A program made the translations under genes and the position numbers. A stretch of DNA of 64,000 nucleotides from Leptospiraceae bacterium (GTDB lineage: Bacteria; Spirochaetota; Leptospiria; Leptospirales; Leptospiraceae), in contig CANGZW010000004.1 of the NCBI GenBank assembly GCA_947458405.1, forward strand, positions 23,701 to 87,700, written 5' to 3'. The notes beneath the pieces are model-generated. The model made no database searches, was not told the DNA's origin, and saw only the letters and a list, made by a program, of their open reading frames with translations. Shown piece by piece: positions 1 to 10,128 of this stretch (its first letter is position 1; each line of letters starts with the position of its first letter).

Positions 1-2
1 AT

Positions 3-380
3 TTTATCTCTGGTCATGCTACATGGACAATAAATTCTTTGGCTCATGTATTTGGCTCTCAGAGATTTAAAACAGGGGATACAAGTAGAAATAATTTTTG
101 GTTAGCAATTATTACATTTGGTGAAGGATGGCATAACAATCATCATTATTATAGGCACTCTGCAAATCAGGGTTTTTATTGGTGGGAAATTGATTTAACT
201 TTTTATGTCCTAAAACTTTTCAGTTACATAGGGCTTGTTTGGGATTTAAAAACTGTTCCTGATCATGTTTTAGAGGAAGGATTAAAACTAAACGCCATAG
301 CAAAAGGCAAAAAAGAATTCAAAAGTATAGATGGTAGTATAAAATTAATTGAAGCACCTATTACTTCAATAGCGGCATAA
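3..380 (+). CDS. Fatty acid desaturase (stearoyl-CoA/delta-9 type), C-terminal part, truncated at window start
   Basis: Frame open from window edge; FISGHATWTINSLAH and GEGWHNNHHYY histidine box typical of acyl-CoA delta-9 desaturases. Confidence 0.9.
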   Translation, partial: FISGHATWTINSLAHVFGSQRFKTGDTSRNNFWLAIITFGEGWHNNHHYYRHSANQGFYWWEIDLTFYVLKLFSYIGLVWDLKTVPDHVLEEGLKLNAIAKGKKEFKSIDGSIKLIEAPITSIAA

Positions 381-436
381 TTATCTATAGATATTAAACC
401 AACCATCTTTATAAGAGTAATTATAGGGTGGTTTTT

Positions 437-1318
437 TTAGTTTCCGAAAGTGATACCACTACCCTGTTCAATGAGAAATATTCGTTCTTTTAACCCACTT
501 GATTCAATAGCAGATTTTACATAAACTATTTCTTTATCGGGATTAGAGTAAAAAGTTCCATGATGAATGGGTATCATTTTTTTAGCTTTTGTATCTCGAA
601 ATATTTGTATAGCACCAATTGGACTAACATGAACTCGATTTCCATTATCATCTCCAAATATTTTTCCCCTGTATGGTCCGACAGGAATAAGTGCTAAATC
701 AATTTTATACTTTTCACCAATTTCTTTAAAATCTTTTGAATTATATCCTGTATCCCCAGCAAAATAAACCTGACTACCTTTATTTGATACTATATATCCA
801 TTATATGGCTCTCCATCCCATAAATTATCGATTGCCCATCTTCCTCCAAAATGCTGTGCAACAACAGCCGTAATTTTAAGATTCTCAGACTCAATAAATT
901 CATCTTTAGATAAATAAGAGATTTTTTTAAAATTATATCCCGAAAAATCAGGAGCACCTTTAGGTAATATTAGATGAGCTTTTTTGGATAATTTTTTTAA
1001 AGTGTATGTATCAAGATGATCCAAATGCACATGAGAAATAATTATATAATCTATGGGAGGAATATTTTCTAAATCTATTCCTGGCTCAACATGCCTTCCT
1101 AATGTATAAAGCAGATTATCATTCCAAATTGGATCAGTTAGAATCCATTTGTCATACATTTTAATTAAAACAGTTGCATGACCTATCCAATATGCCTTTA
1201 AATCTACATTGAGGGTTTCATTAAGAGGATTAATTTTATTATTAACTTTTCTTGTTGAATTAAGTAAATAACAGGAAGAAATAATAGTAAATAACATTAT
1301 ATATTTGATATATTTCAT
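437..1318 (-). CDS. MBL-fold metallo-hydrolase (UlaG/NAPE-PLD-like)
   Basis: WIGHATVLI, TDPIW, SHVHLDHLD, FAGDTGY and IHHGTF motifs; N-terminal signal/lipoprotein-like segment. Confidence 0.85.
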   Translation of the reverse strand: MKYIKYIMLFTIISSCYLLNSTRKVNNKINPLNETLNVDLKAYWIGHATVLIKMYDKWILTDPIWNDNLLYTLGRHVEPGIDLENIPPIDYIIISHVHLDHLDTYTLKKLSKKAHLILPKGAPDFSGYNFKKISYLSKDEFIESENLKITAVVAQHFGGRWAIDNLWDGEPYNGYIVSNKGSQVYFAGDTGYNSKDFKEIGEKYKIDLALIPVGPYRGKIFGDDNGNRVHVSPIGAIQIFRDTKAKKMIPIHHGTFYSNPDKEIVYVKSAIESSGLKERIFLIEQGSGITFGN

Positions 1319-1335
1319 GGAATATCAATCTCACT

Positions 1336-2787
1336 TTATTTTATATTTAACGCTGGAATACCTATAAAAAGAATTATAATAGTAATTACAAATATAAAGA
1401 TTATATTTAGCATAAAACCTGCTTTGGTCATATCAGAAATTTTAACCAAACCTGATGCATAAACAATAGCATTTGGAGGTGTTGCTACCGGTAACATAAA
1501 CGCACAACTTGCTGAAATAGTAGCAGGTATTACAAATAAGAGGGGGTTTTCTCCTAAATTTATAGCTATTGAAGAGAGAATAGGAAGAAATACAGCAGTA
1601 GTAGCGATATTACTTGTTAATTCGGTAAGGAATATAATTAAAGTTACAATGAGAAGAATCTGAAAATAAAGAGGTAATACACCTATAAATCCTAATTCTT
1701 TTCCCATCCATTCCGCCAACTTAGTTTTTTCAATAGAGGATGCGATACTCAAGCCTCCTCCAAATAAAAGAATAGCATCCCAGGGAATTTTATTGATTGA
1801 TTTTTTTTCTAAAATAAAAATCCCTTTTTGCCAATCAACAGGAATAATAAATAATAGCATTGCACATACCATAGCAATTACTCCATCGCTTAGATTCTTG
1901 ATAAATTTAGAGATAAAGGGTTGGAATATCCACATAAAAACAGCAAGTAAAAAAACTATAAGAACGATATATTCCTCCTTCTTCCAGAATCCAAGGTTTT
2001 TATATTCATCTTTAAAATAATCTCGACTATCAAAATCCTTATCACTTGTAATAGGAAATAATAGTTTATTTAGAACTATGTAAATAAGTGTATTACTTAT
2101 TATTAGCAATGGAATACCAATATATAACCAATCTATAAAATGAATTTGTAATCCTAAGGTTGTATTTATAAATCCTGCCATAAAAATATTAGGGGCTGTT
2201 CCTATTAATGTCGTAATACCTCCAACACTAGCCCCATAGGCAATTGATAATAATATACTTACTGAAAAGTTACTTATATTATGATTATCAACTAATAATT
2301 TACTATCCTTTAATACATTAATTACTGATAATGCTATAGGTAGCATCATCATTGCTGTTGAAGTATTATTGACAAAACTGCTAATAAATGATGTTGTCAA
2401 TAAAAATCCCAGTATTAGAGAATTTGGACTTTTCCCTAATATTTGCAATGTTTTTAAGGCAAATCTTTTATGAAGACCTGTATTCTCCAAACCCACCGCT
2501 AGAAAAAATCCACCTAAAAATAAAAATATAATTTGATTAGAAAATGGTGTTGCCGCCTCTTGAAAACTAACTATTTCAAAAAGTGGGGAAATAACCAAAG
2601 GTAATAAGGCAGTTGCATAGATTGGAATGGGTTCAAATATCCAAAATATTGACATAAGTACTCCCAAGCCTGCAGTTCTCCATGCAGATATTTCCATTCC
2701 TTCTGGATGCGGAATAAGTAATATAATAATAAAAAATATTATTCCAGAAATTAATGAGATTTTCTTTAAATTAGAATATGAATTCAT
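1336..2787 (-). CDS. SLC13/DASS family sodium:anion symporter
   Basis: Polytopic; FVNNTSTAMMMLPIA and LTSNIATTAVFLPI signature hairpins; TPPNAIVYASG. Confidence 0.88.
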   Translation of the reverse strand: MNSYSNLKKISLISGIIFFIIILLIPHPEGMEISAWRTAGLGVLMSIFWIFEPIPIYATALLPLVISPLFEIVSFQEAATPFSNQIIFLFLGGFFLAVGLENTGLHKRFALKTLQILGKSPNSLILGFLLTTSFISSFVNNTSTAMMMLPIALSVINVLKDSKLLVDNHNISNFSVSILLSIAYGASVGGITTLIGTAPNIFMAGFINTTLGLQIHFIDWLYIGIPLLIISNTLIYIVLNKLLFPITSDKDFDSRDYFKDEYKNLGFWKKEEYIVLIVFLLAVFMWIFQPFISKFIKNLSDGVIAMVCAMLLFIIPVDWQKGIFILEKKSINKIPWDAILLFGGGLSIASSIEKTKLAEWMGKELGFIGVLPLYFQILLIVTLIIFLTELTSNIATTAVFLPILSSIAINLGENPLLFVIPATISASCAFMLPVATPPNAIVYASGLVKISDMTKAGFMLNIIFIFVITIIILFIGIPALNIK

Positions 2788-3959
2788 TTTAAATCTTCTA
2801 AAATAGATTTTTCAAACTCAAGAGTAAATGAAGAAGCACTCTTTTCTCTTATTGGTGAACTTCCAAAAATTCTAAATGGCTTTCGATAAGCCTCGGATTG
2901 ATTAATTACTACCATATCAACTTTGTTTTGTGATACTAATGAAGTTATTTCTATAAAACTTCCCTGTCCGGATGAACCTTTAAAAAGCATATCAAAATAA
3001 CCTTTAAAGTAATCATTCATATTTCCAGGAATAAATACATCTATAAGACCCGGTGGAAGTATATGCCATAACCTTCCGGATATTAATATTTTAGGATATA
3101 TATTATAATTTCCTTTTAAGGAAATTAAATTTTGTTTTTTTTCAATAAAAAATCTATAACCTATATCTATTAAATTAATTTTCAATCCGTAATAATCCAA
3201 ATTAATTGAAGTTAAAATTTGAAAATTTCCAAATTTATCAGATGTTTTTAATTTAGGTACTTCAATAATAAAATTATCTTTTGTATTACTTAAAGAGAAA
3301 ATTATATCTCCAGATGGAGAGTTTATTTTTAGATCAATCTTGGTTAACTCTAGGAATTTCTTCATTCTGTTGTATTGTGAAGAATCTGCATCCCTCAATT
3401 TATTATTTGGTGAGAATAAAAATATTAAGTTTGTATCAGAGCTATTTAAACTACATGTATAATATCTACAAAAAGTGTTATATGTACTACTTTTTTTTAA
3501 TATTTCATCATTAGAATTATTCATAAAAAAGTAGTACCAATCGATAAAATCAATCACTGAATATTCTTTTCCTGAAAAATGGGAAGTTCTTCTAATTAAG
3601 TAAGTTTCTTTTGTATTAATCTGTTTGAGGGTATATTTAGTGTGTATATGCAATATATCATCCTTTGTAGGATAGATATCTGTTTCTGTATTTTTAAAGT
3701 ATTTATCTCCTTTTTTTGATATAGATGTTGTTAAATATAAATCACCATCTGTGTTCTTTTTCATAATAGCTTCTTTTTCAGGATTTAATCCACCGAATAA
3801 TATTTCATATTCACCTCCCATAAAAGAAGAATTTCTAATCTCATTGTGTGCTGAAAAATACTGTTCCCAATATTCATAATGATTTGAATTTTTATTATTA
3901 CAATTTGTTGTAATCATAATTAATATTATGTAAATTAAAGTATGAAAAAATTTAATCAC
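2784..3959 (-). CDS. Putative lipoprotein of unknown function
   Basis: N-terminal hydrophobic segment followed by Cys (MITTNCNNKN); 391-aa ORF overlapping the downstream DASS gene by 4 nt. Confidence 0.6.
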   Translation of the reverse strand: MIKFFHTLIYIILIMITTNCNNKNSNHYEYWEQYFSAHNEIRNSSFMGGEYEILFGGLNPEKEAIMKKNTDGDLYLTTSISKKGDKYFKNTETDIYPTKDDILHIHTKYTLKQINTKETYLIRRTSHFSGKEYSVIDFIDWYYFFMNNSNDEILKKSSTYNTFCRYYTCSLNSSDTNLIFLFSPNNKLRDADSSQYNRMKKFLELTKIDLKINSPSGDIIFSLSNTKDNFIIEVPKLKTSDKFGNFQILTSINLDYYGLKINLIDIGYRFFIEKKQNLISLKGNYNIYPKILISGRLWHILPPGLIDVFIPGNMNDYFKGYFDMLFKGSSGQGSFIEITSLVSQNKVDMVVINQSEAYRKPFRIFGSSPIREKSASSFTLEFEKSILEDLK

Positions 3960-4169
3960 AGGCTTTCCAATCTTTTTCTACTATTTTCCTTTGACATAAA
4001 AATACCAACCATAGCTATATTTAATCCAAGACAGTCTTTGGTAAATAAGAATCCAAATTTATCGAATACCAAATAGCCGTAAATTTAGAAAAAATTAGAT
4101 TTCCAAACTAGCCCACTATAATCTATTGTTAATCTGAATTTATTTATTCCAATTAATATTTCCTAATAA

Positions 4170-6629
4170 ATGCAAAAAATTTTACCTATATATGAGATTC
4201 TTGATCAAATTAAAAATGGATTAACAAATAATAGTACTGTAATACTTTCTTCTCCACCTGGTTCTGGAAAAACTACAATAATTCCTATGGAGTTACTCCG
4301 AGAAGATTGGTTACATAAAAAGATTTTAGTTTTAGAACCAAGAAGATTAGCGGCTCGAAATTCTGCAATTCGAGCCTCAGAGTTATTAGGGGAAAATGTA
4401 GGGAGTCAAATTGGTTATCGTATAAGATTTGAATCCAAAATTTCTTCAATTACTAGGATCGAATACATAACAGAAGGGATATTTTTAAAAAAAATTCAAA
4501 ATGATCCCAACTTAAGTGATACAGATTTAGTTATTTTTGATGAATTTCACGAAAGAAGTCTAGATACAGATTTAGCATTGAGTCTCCTGGAATTTTCAAG
4601 AAGTATTTTTAAAAATAATATTAAAATTTTAATTATGTCTGGAACTCTAAATCAATCCGAACTGATGGAATTTTATCCATCTGCTGTATTTTTAAATTCA
4701 AATGGGTCAAATTTTCATGTTGATATTAATTATCTCAAAGAAGAGAAAAAGTTTAGTCCCGATTTAGTAAATAATATTATAAAAAATTTAGATGAAAAAC
4801 AGGGTGATATTTTAGTTTTTTTACCAGGTAAATATGAAATTGATAAAACGTACAACTTATTAAATTTATCAAATTTTAATAATATAATTTTATTTAAATT
4901 ATATAGTGAACTTCCATTTGATGAACAGAAAAAAGTCTTTTATCCCTTACAAAATAAGAGAAAAATTATATTGTCAACAAATATAGCTGAAACAAGTATT
5001 ACAATTGATGGTATTACTATTATTATTGATTCAGGTTTAAAAAGAAGATTAAAATTTGATATTCGATCAGGAATGAATAGACTTATTACTGAAAGAATTG
5101 GATTAGATTCAGCTGAACAGAGAAAAGGAAGAGCAGGAAGAACAAAAAATGGAGTTTGTTTTAGATTATGGACAAAGTATGAGGAGAAAGATTTTTTAAC
5201 TATAACTCCCCCTGAAATAATATATTCTGATTTATCTAATATTTTATTAAATATAAAGAAATTTGGAACTAATTTCAACGAATTAAAATGGATAACACAA
5301 CCTCCTCTTCAGGCTATGAGTAAAGCAGAGGAACTACTCATTGATTTAGGAGCGATAGATAAATCTGGAAATATAACACTACTAGGGGAAAGAATGGCTG
5401 ATTTACCTATTGAAGCTAGACTTTCAGCAATGATACTTAAATCTTCTGAATATGGGTTTAATTCAATTGCTATTCAACTTGGCGTGCTACTATCTGATAA
5501 AATTTTTAGTAAAACAGAAATTAGTAGTACAGATTTATCTTATAAAATAGATTATATTAATTCCCACCTTTTCAAGAATCATCCTTCATTTGTTAAATTT
5601 AATAATTTATATAAAGACTTATCATTATTTATGAAAAAATCTTCATTAAAAAATGATTTATCTGTTGGTGTTATATTAGCCTTTGCATTTCCAGATAGAA
5701 TTGCTAAAAATAGAGAAATTGGAAAGGAAAAATTCAAGCTAAGTTCAGGAAAAGGAGCATTCCTATCAAAAGAAGATCCTCTCTGCAACACTGAATTTAT
5801 TGTAATAGCTGAATTAGATGGTGATCTGCAAAATTCTAAAATTTATCAATGTGTTTGTATAACAAAAAATGATATAATTAAGTATTTTTCAGAATATATT
5901 GATAAAAAAGAAATATTTTCATTTGAGGGAAATAAGATTAAATATGTACTACAATTTTATCTTAAAGAACTTTTAATAGAAGAGAAAGTACTAAATCCCT
6001 CTAAAGATATGGACTATTCGAAAGCAATACTTCATTACTTAAAAAATAATAAATGTAAAGATTTAAATTGGAGTGATGATTTAATTAATTTTATCAATAG
6101 AGTTAATTTAATTTCTAAATATTCTGCTAAATTTACTCCTATACAAATTGATGACTTTAAAGAAAATCCTGAAAAATGGCTAAGTAGTTTTATAATAAAT
6201 TTCAATAGTATTTCCCAACTAAATTCCTTAAATTTACTTACTATATTTAAATCATTTTATACCTATCAACAAATTATTGAATTAGACAAAGAAATTCCTG
6301 AGTACTTTTTATCTCCTGCAGGAAATAAAATTAAGATTGATTATACAGATAATGAGGTTATTATTCAAATTAAATTACAGGAACTTTTTGGACTTTTGAG
6401 AGCAAAAACATATGCTTATGGTAATATTTTGCCCACTTTTCATCTACTTTCTCCAGCGGGAAGACCGATTCAAGTTACAAAAGATTTGGAAAGTTTTTGG
6501 AAAAATACTTATCCAGAGGTAAAAAAAGAATTAAAGGGTAAATATCCTAAGCACCCTTGGCCCGAAGATCCTTATTCAGCAGTACCTACCGCCAGAACAA
6601 TAAAAGGTCATCTGAGAAACTCATTGTAG
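4170..6629 (+). CDS. hrpB: ATP-dependent RNA helicase HrpB (DEAH/RHA type)
   Basis: SSPPGSGKTT, DEFHER, SGTL, STNIAETSITIDGI, QRKGRAGR; C-terminal YPKHPWPEDP typical of HrpB. Confidence 0.93.
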   Translation: MQKILPIYEILDQIKNGLTNNSTVILSSPPGSGKTTIIPMELLREDWLHKKILVLEPRRLAARNSAIRASELLGENVGSQIGYRIRFESKISSITRIEYITEGIFLKKIQNDPNLSDTDLVIFDEFHERSLDTDLALSLLEFSRSIFKNNIKILIMSGTLNQSELMEFYPSAVFLNSNGSNFHVDINYLKEEKKFSPDLVNNIIKNLDEKQGDILVFLPGKYEIDKTYNLLNLSNFNNIILFKLYSELPFDEQKKVFYPLQNKRKIILSTNIAETSITIDGITIIIDSGLKRRLKFDIRSGMNRLITERIGLDSAEQRKGRAGRTKNGVCFRLWTKYEEKDFLTITPPEIIYSDLSNILLNIKKFGTNFNELKWITQPPLQAMSKAEELLIDLGAIDKSGNITLLGERMADLPIEARLSAMILKSSEYGFNSIAIQLGVLLSDKIFSKTEISSTDLSYKIDYINSHLFKNHPSFVKFNNLYKDLSLFMKKSSLKNDLSVGVILAFAFPDRIAKNREIGKEKFKLSSGKGAFLSKEDPLCNTEFIVIAELDGDLQNSKIYQCVCITKNDIIKYFSEYIDKKEIFSFEGNKIKYVLQFYLKELLIEEKVLNPSKDMDYSKAILHYLKNNKCKDLNWSDDLINFINRVNLISKYSAKFTPIQIDDFKENPEKWLSSFIINFNSISQLNSLNLLTIFKSFYTYQQIIELDKEIPEYFLSPAGNKIKIDYTDNEVIIQIKLQELFGLLRAKTYAYGNILPTFHLLSPAGRPIQVTKDLESFWKNTYPEVKKELKGKYPKHPWPEDPYSAVPTARTIKGHLRNSL

Positions 6630-7298
6630 TACATTTTTATTTTTCCTTGTAATTTTAATAGAATCTTTACTACGCCATCCCGATCTAAGTAGTTCAGAAA
6701 AAATTGCAATACCTTCTTCTAAAGGATCAGAATTACTTTTTCCTGTCCGTAAAACTCCAGTTAAATCCAGAACCATCAATCCGTATATCCATGACCACAT
6801 CGTTCTAGCTACGGAAGGATAGAAATGTCTATCAAAATGAAAATCTCCTCTTTTTAATCCTTTTTTAATCATAGATAAGAAAACTCTATAACTTATTGGC
6901 ATAACATTAAGTACTTTTCTATGTATTAGTCCATCTCCCGAATGAAACATTAGCTTATGTAGTTCTTTATTTTCTTGAGCAAATCTCCAATATGATCTTG
7001 CAATCGCCCCTAATTCTTCATAGGAGTCCTTACTGGAATTTACAGCTTCTTTTAACATTCCGGTAAGGATAACTTCTCCTCTCATAATTAAACTTTTAAT
7101 TATTTCCTCTAAGTTTTCAAAATGAGCGTAGGGACTTGCAACACTGCAGGAAAGTTTGTCTGCTATATTTCGCATTGAAAGTCGGGCAATGCCTTCTTGT
7201 CTTACGATCTGCTCAGCCGCATCTAAAATTTCATCTCGGCTTAAACTATTTCTCATTCTTCTAATTTTTCCGGGCATTATTCCTTCCTGTTTTAACAT
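6621..7298 (-). CDS. TetR/AcrR family transcriptional regulator
   Basis: N-terminal HTH: SRDEILDAAEQIVRQEGIARLSMRNIADKLSCSVASPYAHFENLEEI. Confidence 0.88.
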   Translation of the reverse strand: MLKQEGIMPGKIRRMRNSLSRDEILDAAEQIVRQEGIARLSMRNIADKLSCSVASPYAHFENLEEIIKSLIMRGEVILTGMLKEAVNSSKDSYEELGAIARSYWRFAQENKELHKLMFHSGDGLIHRKVLNVMPISYRVFLSMIKKGLKRGDFHFDRHFYPSVARTMWSWIYGLMVLDLTGVLRTGKSNSDPLEEGIAIFSELLRSGWRSKDSIKITRKNKNVLQ

Positions 7299-7352
7299 TT
7301 AATTGAATAGGATTTTTTTTGCAAGCAGTGGAATGAATAGAAAAAAGAAAAA

Positions 7353-7391
7353 ATATTCGAGCTGCAACTTAATTCCGGAAGTTAGCTCGAA
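7353..7391 (-). terminator. Rho-independent terminator downstream of the desaturase (minus-strand reading)
   Basis: Inverted repeat attcgagct(gc)aactt ... aagttagctcgaat; on the minus strand followed by a T-rich tract. Confidence 0.65.
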
Positions 7392-7417
7392 TTTATTAAG
7401 ATTTTAAATAATTTATT

Positions 7418-8512
7418 TTAAATATCACCAAATTTTTTATATTTATTATTAACTTCATCCCAGATATGACAACTGTTTACCTGATTTAGATAATATTTTA
7501 TGCTAAATTTATTCTCTAAAATATCATCCTTATAAACAGAGTTTTTTAATTGCTTATATGCATTTCTCAAATAATAAGAAGGAATAGCTGTAGATAAGTG
7601 ATGAGGAGTATGTATGTCGATATTAAAATGAAGAAAAGAAAGCCATCTTGGAAATAAAGAATTATAGGTTGAACTAATTTGAGCTTTATATGGATTCCAA
7701 TCATCTTCTTTGTAAAATTTCATATCCTCAGATGTATGATGTTGATATGTATAGATTGACATCCAAAATTGAAAGAATAAAGCAGGAATTATATAAAAAT
7801 GAAAAAAAGCATATATAGAATCATAATATATACTAATTAAAAATATACTTACTATAGAAATAGCTAACATAATTTGAGATAATATAACTTTTTTTCTTTG
7901 CGATTCATTAAATTTAGAAGGAACAAAATGTGTAATTATATTATGAAAAAAAGAACCAATTGGTGGAAAATATCTTGATAATTTATATAAAAATGCAAAA
8001 AATGAATTATTCTTTTTTAACTCTTTATATCTATCAATTGTCAGAGGAATCCATGCATTATCATAATAAATATCATTTGAATTAACTACTAATTTGTTAG
8101 TATATTTATGATGTGCATTATGAGAAAACTTCCATCCATAATATGGATACATCGGTGTAATAAAAAATAAATGTCCTAATATATCATTTAATTTATTATT
8201 TTTGAAGAATGATTGATGTCCACAATCATGTCCTAAAACAAATAAAGAAGTGACAGCGGTGCCAGCTAAGAAATATGCAAATGGCCATGCCCAATATAAA
8301 TTATTTATATAAGTATATGCTAATATTAATATTGAAAATAAATAAAAAGCCATCCCTGAAAAAGTATAAAATAAAGCTAATCCTGAGTTAGGTTTAAAAT
8401 ATTCTTTAGAAATTACTTTACGAATTCCTTCTAGTGTAGATTTATCTAATTTATTATTTTCAATCTCATTGAAATTTTTTTCGAGTGTGATACTCATAAC
8501 AACCTCTGCCAA
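7418..8512 (-). CDS. Fatty acid desaturase (DesA/omega-6-like, membrane-bound)
   Basis: Three His boxes: HDCGHQ, HNAHH, HTPHH; start may be the internal Met (MSITLEKN). Confidence 0.9.
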   Translation of the reverse strand: MAEVVMSITLEKNFNEIENNKLDKSTLEGIRKVISKEYFKPNSGLALFYTFSGMAFYLFSILILAYTYINNLYWAWPFAYFLAGTAVTSLFVLGHDCGHQSFFKNNKLNDILGHLFFITPMYPYYGWKFSHNAHHKYTNKLVVNSNDIYYDNAWIPLTIDRYKELKKNNSFFAFLYKLSRYFPPIGSFFHNIITHFVPSKFNESQRKKVILSQIMLAISIVSIFLISIYYDSIYAFFHFYIIPALFFQFWMSIYTYQHHTSEDMKFYKEDDWNPYKAQISSTYNSLFPRWLSFLHFNIDIHTPHHLSTAIPSYYLRNAYKQLKNSVYKDDILENKFSIKYYLNQVNSCHIWDEVNNKYKKFGDI

Positions 8513-8551
8513 TTTAAAGAAAAATTTGACCCTATAAGTCTAAACCTCCAT

Positions 8552-8574
8552 CAAATCTAACGATGTTAAATTTG
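8552..8574. promoter_or_regulatory. Candidate operator palindrome upstream of desaturase
   Basis: caaatctaac-gat-gttaaatttg, 10-bp arms with one mismatch, 40-60 bp upstream of the minus-strand desaturase start. Confidence 0.35.
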
Positions 8575-8609
8575 CAACTCTGATTTGTATTTTGGAAGGA
8601 AAGGAATTT

Positions 8610-8792
8610 TTAAACTTTATCCTGTCTAAAAAACTCCCTAATTTTATAGTCTCTAGAGGATTCTGCCAAAAGTGTAAGCTCAAAAATCGACTCTAACCAG
8701 AGAAGTCTTTCATGAATACTAAGAAAAGAGTATTTTCTTAGATCATCTTCTTCTAACTCATAAAAGAAATTTGCCTGCATTTTTTTATTCAT
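8610..8792 (-). CDS. Small protein paired with nucleotidyltransferase, unknown function
   Basis: 60 aa ORF overlapping the upstream NTase gene by 8 nt; charged helical composition. Confidence 0.5.
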   Translation of the reverse strand: MNKKMQANFFYELEEDDLRKYSFLSIHERLLWLESIFELTLLAESSRDYKIREFFRQDKV

Positions 8793-9276
8793 TAAATTCT
8801 TTTGCTTTATTTAAAAATTCAATATCTTTCATATCTTTTGGTCTTGCAGATACTCTTTTCATTGTAATTAAATCTTCAATACAGGCTAAATAGAGTTCAA
8901 AATCTTCAATGGGTTTTATTAGTTTTCTTTTAAATGCCTCTTGAAAATCCAAAGGATGTTTTATTATTATATCCACTACTTGATGAGAATGTTTTTCATT
9001 ATAAAAACTAAATGCAATTAAATTCTTCTCTTTAATCCAATATTCTACTTTTTTCGGATCAGCCAAATGAATTGGATCTTCGGGAAGGGAAGGAATATAA
9101 TTTCCTTCGCCCAATACTTTTAAGAGTGAAAGAATATTTGATTTATCAGTAGAAATTACAAGATCAAAATCAAATGTAGCACGTGGAACCCCGTGTAAAT
9201 TGACCGCTACACCACCAACTATTAAATATTCAATTTTATTTTCATAAAGTGACTTTAATAAATCTATATAAAACAT
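8785..9276 (-). CDS. Nucleotidyltransferase-fold protein (DUF6036/MNT-like)
   Basis: YLIVGGVAVNLHGVPRATFDFDLVIS: GG...R.T.D.D(L) NTase signature. Confidence 0.75.
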   Translation of the reverse strand: MFYIDLLKSLYENKIEYLIVGGVAVNLHGVPRATFDFDLVISTDKSNILSLLKVLGEGNYIPSLPEDPIHLADPKKVEYWIKEKNLIAFSFYNEKHSHQVVDIIIKHPLDFQEAFKRKLIKPIEDFELYLACIEDLITMKRVSARPKDMKDIEFLNKAKEFNE

Positions 9277-9279
9277 AAG

Positions 9280-10107
9280 CTACTTTACACACCTTACGTA
9301 TGCTTTAACATCAGCATTTTCAAAATTTAAAATTTCACCAGTATATAGTGATACTACCAAAACTTTTTCCGGAGGAGTTGTGGATACTGATGAAGTCCAA
9401 AACCATCCAAAGTCTTTTAATTCTTTCCAAGAAGTTGTAAGCTCTTTACTTGTAGGGAGTCTCTTTTTTAATCCTTTGCAATACAAATCTGCCTCTTCCT
9501 TTGATAAAGATAATTTATTTGAATTACCATCCCAACTTAATCCAGCTATCAGCACATCCCCTAATTTTTTTTCTGGAATTAAAATATATTTATTATCTTT
9601 TTTTATTGGAAGTTTTGAAGTTTCTATACTTTCCTTTTTTACTATTTCCTTGGTTTCTTGTAACTTTTCTGTTGATTTTAACGGATTTTCTTTTAACAGC
9701 GATTCTATTTTTTCATCAACACTTTCTAATACAATATCTTCTTTGGCAGAATTTACTTTTTTCTTATTTCCTTCTATTTTTATTAATTCCTTATCCAATT
9801 TACTTAATACCTGATCATCATACTCTAAAATGATTTCTTCGTTAAAAATTTGATTATTCTCAATATATATATTTATCTTTTTATCTACATAACCTTTTTT
9901 ACTAATTATTATTGAGTAAATACCTCCCTCTAGATAGAATTCCGTAGGAGTTGTTGCCTTAAAAACTTCCGAAGAATGTGAATATATTTTGACCATAGCA
10001 CCAATTGGATTTGATTTTAAAAATATATTGTTGGTTAAATTATTTTCTTTTGAAAATATAGAAAAACTTAAAAATATAAGTAAGATTAAAATATTATTTA
10101 ATAACAT
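9280..10107 (-). CDS. Exported PEGA-domain protein with C-terminal DUF1566 (Lcl_C)-like domain
   Basis: Signal peptide; FLKSNPIGAMVKIYS...TTPTEFYLEGGIYSIIISKKGYVDK (PEGA); LYCKGLKKRLPTSKEL...FWTSSV...AYVRCVK (DUF1566-like). Confidence 0.7.
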   Translation of the reverse strand: MLLNNILILLIFLSFSIFSKENNLTNNIFLKSNPIGAMVKIYSHSSEVFKATTPTEFYLEGGIYSIIISKKGYVDKKINIYIENNQIFNEEIILEYDDQVLSKLDKELIKIEGNKKKVNSAKEDIVLESVDEKIESLLKENPLKSTEKLQETKEIVKKESIETSKLPIKKDNKYILIPEKKLGDVLIAGLSWDGNSNKLSLSKEEADLYCKGLKKRLPTSKELTTSWKELKDFGWFWTSSVSTTPPEKVLVVSLYTGEILNFENADVKAYVRCVK

Positions 10108-10128
10108 AACTTAATATCCATATATTTA

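Noticed and set aside
398-434. Possible terminator after the delta-9 desaturase (aaaccaacc...gggtggtttttt)
   Set aside because: Stem has a mismatch and weak pairing; plausible but not firm enough to list as a feature
1793-2020. 75-aa plus-strand ORF
   Set aside because: Antisense shadow inside the well-supported DASS transporter gene
3281-3514. 77-aa plus-strand ORF
   Set aside because: Antisense to the lipoprotein ORF; no motif or independent support
4037-4073. 7-bp inverted repeat tttggta...taccaaa upstream of hrpB
   Set aside because: Short arms with a long spacer, expected by chance in AT-rich DNA
4940-5278. 112-aa minus-strand ORF
   Set aside because: Antisense shadow of hrpB
9380-9833. 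Two overlapping plus-strand ORFs (144 and 110 aa)
   Set aside because: Antisense to the PEGA-domain gene; composition typical of the reverse complement of a Lys/Glu-rich region
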